From Nymphaea colorata (lineage: Eukaryota; Streptophyta; Magnoliopsida; Nymphaeales; Nymphaeaceae): a DNA stretch of 24,126 nt. Positions 10,821 through 18,412 of this stretch are shown piece by piece. The notes beneath the pieces were generated by a model that saw only the letters and a program-made list of their open reading frames with translations, was not told the origin of the DNA and searched no databases. The DNA lies in contig NW_022204693.1 in the NCBI RefSeq assembly GCF_008831285.2, forward strand, positions 1-24,126, read 5' to 3'. The number at the start of each line of letters is the position of its first letter. Position 1 is the first letter of the stretch. The position numbers and the translations under genes were made by a program.

Positions 10821-11165
10821 TCAGGGGAGTTCACTTCGGTGAGAGCAGGTTGGTAAATTACTATGAAATAGTAAAGTTAGTCCAAGTTCAGTAACTGACC
10901 TGTGTTTCCACTCCACCAACCCATTCTGTTCAGGAGTTTTTGGGCAAGCCTTGAGATATTTGATTCCACATTCTCTTAAATAAGAGAGAAAAACAGCGCT
11001 CTTAAATTCACCACCTTCATCACTTTGAAAATTTTTTACAGATCTTCCGAATTGCGTTGTCACCATCTTATGAAATTCCATAAACTTTGTAAAAAATTCA
11101 GACTTAGATTTTAAAGGATAGATCCAGGGGTATCGAGAGTGGTGATCAACAAAGACAGCATAATA
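10821..11165 (-). pseudogene. copia integrase catalytic core fragment
   Basis: The frame continues from the upstream ORF after a TGA: YYAVFVDHHSRYPWIYPLKS, then FQSDEGGEF with the second catalytic Asp, and PEQNGLVEWKHR carrying the catalytic Glu. The usual Arg after that Glu is Trp here. Together with IHCDFWGP upstream of the stop, the DDE triad of retroviral-type integrase is represented. The domain ends abruptly in a TGA at 10821-10823. Confidence 0.88.
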
Positions 11166-12396
11166 TCAAAATTTTTGACAAGAATCAACCGGTGCTGGTC
11201 CCCAAAAATCACAATGAATTTTTTCAAAGGGTTCATAATATTCATCATCTAATGGAAGAAAAGGAAAACGTGTTGCTTTTCCCAATTGACAACTTTGACA
11301 AATAGAAAACATAGACTTTTTTGCTGTCAAATTTATTCTACCCTTGGACGATAAAAAATCAATGATCTTAGCTGATGGATGCCCGAGGTGACTATGCCAA
11401 ATTTCGGACGTTGCTGTTATTAAATGATCAGAAAAGAATACTGTCTTCAGTCTGGTCTTGAGCACGTATAAGTCTTCCTCTCTAGCTCCCTTGGCAATCG
11501 TCTGATTAGTTTCCTTGTCCTTAATAAAAAACAAATCAGATGTAAGCTCAAATACATAGGGCATATAAGATGTAAGCTGACTTACAGAAATAAGATTTTT
11601 CTTTATCACAGGAACAACCAGCACATTATCAAGAGGGAGAGTTGTATTTCCAAGATCAATATTAGTAAGCCGATATGAGTTGTATTTAATGAGATGTTTC
11701 AGTTTACCTGGATCATCTGCAACATGAGAAGTTGTGCCAGTGTCTGGATACCAGCCTGCATTATTAGGATCGTCAACTTGAACAATGGAAAAAAATTTTG
11801 GAAGATCTTTGGGCTGATACGCCTGATTGAATCTGTGGTAGCATTTGAATGCCGTGTCATTACTCAAGCCGCAAATTTGACACACTGCTTTGACTGAAGA
11901 TTGAGTGGTATTTCCTCCGGCATTGGCTGGAGTGTTGGTGGGACGAGATTGAGAAGCGGGTGGAAATCCACGTCCTCGTGAGTTGAAATAAGAGTTACTA
12001 TTTTTTCTGTTATAGTGATCACATCCTCTGTAATTGTGAGAGTAAGAGGGTTGAACTTGAACTTGCTGGCTTATGAACGCAGCATTAGGATTAAGTTGGA
12101 ACCCATGGAGGTTTTTCACGTTGTCGTAGCTTTCAAGCAGTGAAACAACATCAATATATGCAGGAATAGGAGGTCGAAGTATCGATGTCATAAACAATTC
12201 ATAACCTGATCCAAGACCATTTATGAGCCAACAAACTTTGTCACATATGGTTTTGAAACCTGTTATATACTCAGTAACATTTTTATCTTGCTTTTGAAAA
12301 GTCTGCAATTTTCTGTTTAACAGAAATTCTCAGTCTTTTGATTCTCTAGCAAAGACCATTATAAGAGCATTCCTGACTTCAGCCGAGCTTGGGAGT
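11166..12396 (-). pseudogene. copia Gag, protease and integrase N-terminus, truncated by nested insertion
   Basis: The gag frame is open back to 12396 apart from one TGA at 12330-12332. The minus-strand peptide before that stop (AEVRNALIMVFARES) and after it (LQTFQKQDKNVTEYI) fits the UBN2-type copia Gag. A zinc knuckle follows (CQIC..DTAFKC, with Asp in place of the usual His), then protease WYPDTGTTSHV, the GAG-pre-integrase block IWHSHLGHPS with CQSCQLGKA (HHCC zinc site), and the first integrase Asp in IHCDFWGP. The frame stops at TGA 11166-11168, at a position where copia proteins usually carry Arg or a similar residue. The gag N-terminus is missing because the gypsy LTR starts at 12397. 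Confidence 0.9.
12392..12396 (+). other. left target-site copy of the Ogre-like insertion
   Basis: GGAGT lies directly before the TG of the LTR and belongs to copia gag coding sequence. LTR retrotransposons commonly duplicate 5 bp of target. The partner copy should follow the 3' LTR, outside the window, so this is a prediction. Confidence 0.5.
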
Positions 12397-12661
12397 TGTT
12401 AACACCCCAAATTTTTCCACATCAAAATTGAAGCAATGTGAAAATTTCACAAAAGAATTGTGAAAATTTACAATTTCAAAGCCAATTTCGAATCTAAAGA
12501 ACAATTAGATTCAAATCGTGAATTTAACCCGATACACGAATCCCAATGTAGGATTACGAGTCCAAATTCAATTGCAAATGTCATTTGAAATCCAAATCCA
12601 ATTGCAAAATGCAAATTTTGACTTAGATCCAAGAATTGGATCTAATTCAGTCTAAAATGCT

Positions 12662-12687
12662 ACGTGGGACCCACGTGTGGGCCCCAC
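12662..12687 (+). promoter_or_regulatory. G-box palindrome and TCP-like site in U3
   Basis: ACGTGGGACCCACGT (12662-12676) is a perfect inverted repeat that overlaps a CACGTG G-box (12672-12677), the core bound by plant bZIP and bHLH factors. It is followed by TGTGGGCCCCACC, which resembles a class-I TCP binding site. The location, about 1.1 kb upstream of the TATA box, fits an enhancer, but no function is shown. Confidence 0.4.
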
Positions 12688-12906
12688 CTAGCCCGTGTGG
12701 TCAAGAGCCCCCCAGGGGCCATGCCCCCTCCATGTCAAAAAAAATAATAAATAAATATTTTCTCTCAAATTAATTGAAGAAAAGTCATTTTCAAGAAGAA
12801 ATAAAGGAGAAACCTAGGAAAAGAGAGACATTTATGTCTCTCTCTCTTCTTTAACCAGGTCCTCCTTAAAGAAAAAAATCATTTTCAAGGAAGCAATTAC
12901 TAGACT

Positions 12907-13195
12907 GGTCAAACTCACCTAACCTACTTAATCCAAGTAGGTTTGACCCGGGTGCACTCAAATGTGGTGCCAATTCCAGCTAGGTTCGGTCACCATGGGC
13001 TCAACACAGTCAAAACGTAAGTCTGTCTCATGATCCAATTAATGGACGAAAATAGACTTTGACTGAACCAAACACACTTTGACTAAACTCAGTCAAAGTA
13101 CAATTTAGCTCAATTAAGAGCTTTCTTGACCCAAATTTATCAAATTACCTCAAATAAAGTCAAACTACTTGCAAATGAGCTTTGACTTTGGTCAA
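12907..13195 (+). promoter_or_regulatory. cluster of ten W-boxes in U3
   Basis: Ten copies of TTGAC(C/T), in either orientation, start at 12907, 12943, 13008, 13059, 13079, 13091, 13126, 13158, 13182 and 13190. TTGAC(C/T) is the binding core of WRKY transcription factors. Two copies form an exact inverted repeat CTTTGACT-6nt-AGTCAAAG (13077-13098). Three more lie at 13587, 13619 and 13670, nearer to the TATA box. Chance predicts fewer than one in this length. Confidence 0.6.
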
Positions 13196-13776
13196 TTGGT
13201 CGAAATTGATCAATTTGGACAATTTTGCCCTTCTGCGTTCAACTTAAGATTAAAAAGCCTAAAATGGTTTATGAAAGGCAAATAAACATTTGAATTTGTC
13301 AAATGCATGAATCAAATACCAAATTTAAATTGAATTTCTCAAGTGAAAGTTTGATTCAGTTGAAATCCATTTTCAATCAAGTTTTGGACGAAAATACCCT
13401 TTTCGAACCAAATTTGATAAAATTTTTAAATTTTATTAAAATTTAAAATTAATTATCATAATTCAATGGCATTTGGAGCTTAGTAACTAGGTTTTAACCT
13501 TATAAGCTCGATTTCAAACAAAAAATAAATAAATAGTACAAAATAAGGGCAAAACCCTGTGCAAGGGCATTTTCGTCCAAAATTTTGGTCAAAATGGTCA
13601 CCTAGGTCTGAACCCAAGTTGACCAAACCTAGCCCAGCCCACCTAGCTCGTGGAAATGGGCTGAGAAATGGTCAATTAGAGCCTTTAAAGTCTATTTAAC
13701 TCATTTTACAAGTCCCCAAGGTCTTAAGCAAGTTCCCAAGGTGAGTTAAGAAGGTGGTTGAACCCACCTCCTCCTC

Positions 13777-13784
13777 TATATAAA
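13777..13784 (+). promoter_or_regulatory. TATA box of the LTR promoter
   Basis: TATATAAA lies in a CT-rich context (CCTCCTCTATATAAACCTCC) typical of plant TATA promoters. Transcription would start near 13810, setting the U3/R border there. It is the best TATA match seen in the LTR and lies downstream of the W-box cluster. Confidence 0.7.
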
Positions 13785-14154
13785 CCTCCCCTTGGCCACC
13801 AAGGGGGAGGACGAAATTTTGGAGCATTCTATCAAATTGCTGCAGCCAAGGAGCTAGGAGGGAGAAGCCAAGGAAGAGAGAAGAGGTTCGTCCAAGCCCC
13901 CTTCCCCTTTTTCTCCCATTCTCTTCTTCACTTTCTTCTATTCTCCCCATTGATTTTGCTAAGTTAGGGTGCTTAAGTGAACCCTTACTTAGGATTTTCG
14001 TGGTGAGAAGCCCTCTTTACCACTCCAAATTCCAGCAAGCAAGCTATTTCTTATTCTAGCTTTGCTAAGCTTGAATCCACTGTTGGATTCTTGCTTAGGA
14101 TTGCTTGGGTTAGAAAACAAGTGAAGACGAAGGACAAACATCAAGACCGACCGC

Positions 14155-14163
14155 AAGGTAGGT
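14155..14163 (+). other. splice-donor-like site in the transcribed leader
   Basis: AAG|GTAGGT (cut after 14157) is close to the plant 5' splice-site consensus and lies about 350 nt after the predicted transcription start. It is upstream of the primer-binding region, so use of it would remove the rest of R/U5 and the primer site from subgenomic mRNAs. It could pair with the acceptors at 17017, 18397 or 21140. This is an inference from sequence only. Confidence 0.45.
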
Positions 14164-15427
14164 GATCTTAACTCACTTCTCTTCTACTTTAGCTTATTGT
14201 TGATTTATTTTAATTCCAGCAATTCGTGGGAGGGTTTATTTTCATTTGCTTACGGCTGGGAGTGATGTCCAGCTAAGGGAAACCTACGCTTCAATGTACA
14301 TGTTAATGCATAATGCATGCATATGTCGGTTTTTCTTAAATATGATCCCAAGTATCAAATTTTGAAATGGGCCCCAAGGCCACGTCCCTTTCAAAGGAAC
14401 CAACTTAATACCATTTTGAACTCCCTACCATGAGAGAATCCCACGGTGAGAGAGTGATTTTGCTACATCACGTATGATGAAAATGCCTATAAGGGATGGA
14501 TACGTTTTTATGAATGTGATCCACCCTTGCATGGCGAAATGATGGACGAATAAGCTTGAGTATTGTTTTATTTTCTTTCTTATTCACAGTCATTTTGATT
14601 CATGTCTTTCAATTTAATTAATCAAGGGTAGTAGGGAAGATTTGAAACAAGTTCTCAATCTTCCTACATAAAAGAACCCAGCCATGAATCATCATGATTC
14701 ATGAGTCATGCGGTCCCTTGATAAAATTTCATTTTAAAAAGTAAGATACGTATATGTATACATTGTTATATATGTACATATATGTATCCGATTTCTTGTC
14801 AAAAATTACATTCCTCCCTTAAAATCAGGTTGGAACATGTTTCCAAACCGGTCTTTAAGGATATGGGCCATTTTTATTGATTTTTCTAGTGCAAGATTAT
14901 AAATTATTTTCATTTCATTTTTACTTAATTTCAGCAAACCCATACGTAAGATGTATGTATGTTGTTGAAATCAGACCATGTTTCATAGGAATTGGTTTAA
15001 GAATATCAAAATTTACATATTTGAAATACCAACCATCCTAGAATCATCCAAAGGAGTTGATGATTTCATTACTACAAAATCTGGAATTTGAATAGATTTG
15101 AAAAACTCATTGTTTCTATCTAAGAAACAAGTCCTTATTGGAATCAATGTCCACAATTTTCAGCTATTTAAATCAACACAATGTCAGATTTTTAGCTATT
15201 TTGAGACAACAGTGGACGTCATCCATGTCTCCCATCCATTTCAAAGATTGAACTTGACATCATTTATATATTTTCATCATTTTGATAATTTTATGTCAAG
15301 CCTCAAGCTTATGGACTACATCTCTAATTCATGTGCTTAATCATATAATGAGCACATATAGAGAAAGTCCTACATTTTAATCAATCTTCATGTATAGATT
15401 GTATGACGTGCAATACGGACTTTGAGA

Positions 15428-15525
15428 GATTATGAGGGAGTGAAGAATGTATGTTTCATATGAATGAATCTTGATGGATTATGAGAGAGAGAAGAATGAA
15501 TGTTCCATATAGTTTCCATTCTCGT
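15428..15525 (+). repeat. 49-bp imperfect direct repeat in U5
   Basis: GATTATGAGGGAGTGAAGAA at 15428 recurs as GATTATGAGAGAGAGAAGAA at 15477, and both are followed by TGTATGTTTCATAT or TGAATGTTCCATAT. The period is 49 bp with a few mismatches. Confidence 0.7.
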
Positions 15526-16220
15526 TTCATGCATTCACTTTCACTCAAAATCAATGGCACCACATGCACATTCTCAAGAAATTAAGTGATTCAAATTTAA
15601 GTTGCAAAAAGTGACCAAGTCATATTGCAATGAGAATTTGTAAACTTCACTTAACTTCAAAAGAAAACACAAGCAATGCATTCATAATCTTTTGGCCAAA
15701 GTGCATTTGAAAAACAACATGTTTTCTAACAATTTGGAACGTATGTTCTTTCAAAAGAATGAATTCTACAAATCACATGATTTGACAAAAGAAGAGTTCA
15801 AAATCAATTTTTATCATAAGATGATCATCATCATCTAGAGTTCACAACAAAGAACTCAATTCCAAATCTTCAAAAATCCTCAAGAATTATGTGTTTCAAA
15901 TAACACCAAAACAAAGGTTTTTAAACCAACTTGAAAACCCCCAATATTCAAATTCATTTATTCAAAAAAATGAATTTCGGTTCTTGAATCCAAAACCTCA
16001 ATGCATAAGCATATAGGACTTACATCAATAACTCGTACATGATCCAAATGATCCTTAGTGCTTGGTCTAATTACCCCTGTTAAAGGCGGCAGGAACGGTT
16101 GGACCTCGTACCGACGAGCGGATCCCTTTCTCTTGAAAATTTTCTCAAAACCCCAATTTTAAAAGAATTTTGCTGACTCGCATTTCGACCTTCTTGAAAA
16201 AGGAGTGGGGTGCGAACAGA

Positions 16221-16238
16221 TGGCACACCCGGTGGGAC
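16221..16238 (+). other. primer-binding site region
   Basis: TGGCACACCCGGTGGGAC starts two bases after the LTR end. A TGG start complements the CCA end of a tRNA, and the general shape (TGGC..., then GGTGGG) resembles primer sites of Tat elements. I could not match it to a particular plant tRNA from memory, so the primer is unassigned. It may carry mutations. Confidence 0.6.
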
Positions 16239-17017
16239 CCGTCATTGTTTGTCTAAAGACTTATTTGGATCATATATGAGTTATTTTCACCAATATCGGA
16301 CATCAATTGCACAAAAAAAAAAAAATTAAATTCGCAAAAATGCATACCGACATCATGTAGTGTACATTGAGGAGATTTCATGAACCTCATTCATTTCAAT
16401 TTATCCTACCCCTCCTCAATTTAAGGATTGTATGCAGCCCATGTATGCTCTCAAAATTTCAAATCCATCTCTTAGGAATGTATGCAATAGAGCCATCTAT
16501 TTTGCATCTTCTCATAAATTTTGAAAAACAAATCCTTACCTATATCATATCCCGGTCATCATGTTGCCGGGCTATTTCTAGGACATTAGTCCAAGATATA
16601 GCCTTACAACTGGACCACCCAATTGGACTGAGAAGTCCCCCCATTAGTACCGAAACGGACAATAGTCCCGGTATATCGATGGGTGAACAAGGAGAAATGG
16701 AGAGCCCAAATCTAGAAAACCCTTGGAGGAGTCAATGCTAGTACCATAAATTTGGTATATAGGTATACCATAAATTTTGGATAAATAAAGAACCATTTAC
16801 CCATTTATTTTCCATAGGTTCCAAGACCAATTTTCAAAATAATGCATATAGGCAAGAGTCCTAGGAATTGCATTATCAATTTTTCATTAACTGCTTGTTT
16901 GGACGCATGTGATGTTTTACTTTGCCCCTAAGTCCATGTCCAAACCCAATGTCGAAACTCTTCTCGAGTCTCTATTGGGTCAATTCATGTCAAAGTCTAA
17001 TACCTTCTCTTGTCTAG
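16239..17017 (+). other. untranslated leader between primer site and ORF1
   Basis: About 780 nt with no convincing gene. An open frame at 16367-16741 (124 codons) shows no known domain and reads like translated non-coding sequence. The stretch has an A-run at 16313-16325 and ends in an acceptor-like sequence: CTAAT (16997-17001), a pyrimidine-rich tract and TCTAG at 17013-17017, directly followed by the ORF1 ATG. Confidence 0.6.
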
Positions 17018-18229
17018 ATGGACTCAGAAAGTATCTTCCCATATGACCACATCCTATTCGGGTCATGTCAAGGCCGATCCGGACTTCGCATCATCCCAAG
17101 TGGAGTCTACCTACCTCAGTGGTATCTTTCATGGTACCCAACTTTTCGGTGTATGTTTTCGGATCACTTAGAGGATTGCGGTCTTGAAGAAGCAGTCAGT
17201 CTTGCCATACAGCCTATCAATGGCAATCTAATCCATGCAATTGCTGAAAGATGGAACCCAAGGACCAACACATTCTGGTTTCCATGGGGTGAAATGACAA
17301 TCACTCTTGATGAGTTCTCCAACATTATGGGTTTGCCAGAACCAAAAGGTGACCCAAGAGGTCCAATTGAAGACCAGTTCCTTGTAAACCAAGGTCAAGT
17401 CAAAACTCTAGAAGTGATTCGTAAATTCACAGGGAAAAGGAGTTGGCATTTTCTAGAGAAAGATAGACATCAATATCTTCAACTACGAGAGCTTGGTGAA
17501 ACATACTCCCAATTTGTCAACCCTGCGTCACTATCTAGAACTGTTGCAGACAAGTACAAAAACTCCATGGTGACTTGTACCGTGGGTCTTATCTTCTTCA
17601 ATAATGAAGAACACATAATGGATTTCCGCATAGCTCGCCTCTTCAGAAAATGGGGGCATGTCAAAGTCCGTCACATTTCCATAGCGATGGCAGCCTTGGC
17701 ATTCCTTTACAGAGGGTTGGCCAAATTTTCAATTGGAGATGCAGACTCGATAGAAGGATGTGTCTTTGCACTGCAAGCATGGTTCTACAAACATGTGGGG
17801 CCACAATCATGTCATTTTCAAAACACAGACGGTCAGTTATCCAGTATGGAGCACTACCGCAGAAAGATGGAGGAAGTTGATGACTCCACCATCATTTGGG
17901 ACTTCTTTGATCGAGAGGTCATCAAGTCAAGATACACTTACAACCCAGTCAGAGGAAGTCTTCTATTGGGACCGTTTTTCATAATTGAATATCATCCGGA
18001 GCGTTGCCTCAGGCAATTCTCACTGCGTCAGAGGAAGGCATATCCAATTGAGTCGGAAGGAGCCATTGTGGAGTGTGAACTAGACACTGAAGAGTGGTCC
18101 GGGATATACACCTATGCCCAGCAACGTTGGGAATCATTTGCTCACTTGTATCTTGTCCTTGGTCCAGGAATGGGTCCCAAATATGTAAAATGGTGGGATG
18201 AAGTCCGCCCATCTATCCTTCTGTCCTAG
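17018..18229 (+). CDS. ORF1: plant mobile domain (PMD) protein carried by the retrotransposon
   Basis: This is an intact 403-residue protein from an ATG that directly follows a splice-acceptor-like TCTAG. Residues about 71-107 match the core signature of the plant mobile domain (also called aminotransferase-like PMD): LIHAIAERWNPRTNTFWFPW, then GEMTITLDEFSNIMGLP. Later blocks, IAMAALAFLYRGLAKF and CVFALQAWFYKHVG, correspond to the helical segments of the domain. PMD occurs in the host proteins MAIN and MAIL1, which work with a PP7-type phosphatase in gene and transposon silencing, and also in several plant transposons. Its role in retrotransposons is unknown; interference with host silencing is a guess. 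I see no signal peptide, membrane segment or zinc finger. The frame lies between leader and gag, the place of the extra ORF1 in Ogre elements, and shows no disabling mutation. Confidence 0.85.
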   Translation: MDSESIFPYDHILFGSCQGRSGLRIIPSGVYLPQWYLSWYPTFRCMFSDHLEDCGLEEAVSLAIQPINGNLIHAIAERWNPRTNTFWFPWGEMTITLDEFSNIMGLPEPKGDPRGPIEDQFLVNQGQVKTLEVIRKFTGKRSWHFLEKDRHQYLQLRELGETYSQFVNPASLSRTVADKYKNSMVTCTVGLIFFNNEEHIMDFRIARLFRKWGHVKVRHISIAMAALAFLYRGLAKFSIGDADSIEGCVFALQAWFYKHVGPQSCHFQNTDGQLSSMEHYRRKMEEVDDSTIIWDFFDREVIKSRYTYNPVRGSLLLGPFFIIEYHPERCLRQFSLRQRKAYPIESEGAIVECELDTEEWSGIYTYAQQRWESFAHLYLVLGPGMGPKYVKWWDEVRPSILLS

Positions 18230-18412
18230 ATTGTCATGACTAGTTCATTGTCATTAAGCCAAAATTTGTCAAGTTTTGTCAAGTTATGTTAAACTTTGTC
18301 AAGTTTTGTCATTCTCATCTTTCTTTTAATATGTAATCAAAATTTGTCATCTCTCATCAATTCACATCCTAACATTTTCAATTTTTCTTCTTGCAAGGTA
18401 AACATCCGCTTT
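18230..18412 (+). other. ORF1-ORF2 spacer with TTGTCAAGTT repeats and acceptor-like site
   Basis: The spacer holds four near-copies of TTGTCAAGTT between about 18266 and 18310, then TTTTGTCATTCTC. It ends with CTAAC (18369-18373), a pyrimidine tract, and TTGCAAG (18391-18397), a good 3' splice site layout. The gag ATG follows 15 nt later. This arrangement would let gag be made from a spliced RNA that skips ORF1. Confidence 0.5.

Larger units (their letters stand above)
8814..12396 (-). mobile_element. Ty1/copia LTR retrotransposon, decayed, 5' part cut off
   Basis: On the minus strand the order is Gag, protease, integrase, RT, RNase H, the copia order. A polypurine tract and LTR start follow the RNase H. 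The element enters at 12396, where its gag frame is interrupted by the LTR of the Ty3/gypsy element. Stops at 12330, 11166, 10821, 9969, 9576 and 9543, plus a deletion in the integrase C-terminus, make it non-autonomous. Its 5' LTR and gag start are expected beyond the right end of the window. I did not assign a lineage; the short LTR would suit an Ale-like group, but that is a guess. Confidence 0.92.
12397..16218 (+). repeat. 5' LTR of the Ogre-like element (3,822 bp)
   Basis: The start is fixed by the break in copia gag and the sequence TGTTAACACCCC; the end TGCGAACA lies two bases before a TGG that starts the primer-binding region. The termini TGTT/AACA are inverted. The region contains a TATA box (13777), so U3 is about 1.4 kb and R plus U5 about 2.4 kb. 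U3 contains a G-box palindrome and a dense W-box cluster; the leader contains a splice-donor-like site at 14158. U5 holds a 49-bp direct repeat at 15428-15525. No real gene lies within; short frames near 13700-13970 and 15098 are chance. The partner LTR is outside, so the boundaries rest on one copy. Confidence 0.8.

Noticed and set aside
13696-13967. Overlapping small frames on both strands around the TATA box
   Set aside because: They overlap promoter and leader sequence and show no domain.
16367-16741. 124-codon frame in the Ogre leader as a gene
   Set aside because: No recognisable domain and leader-like composition; kept as untranslated leader.
17479-17664. Antisense and alternate-frame ORFs inside ORF1, ORF2 and ORF3
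   Set aside because: Shadows of the real coding frames with no family motifs.
18296-18412. Start of ORF2 at 18296
   Set aside because: The codon there is TTG and the stretch contains the acceptor-like site; the first ATG in frame is 18413, directly before a charged Gag N-terminus.
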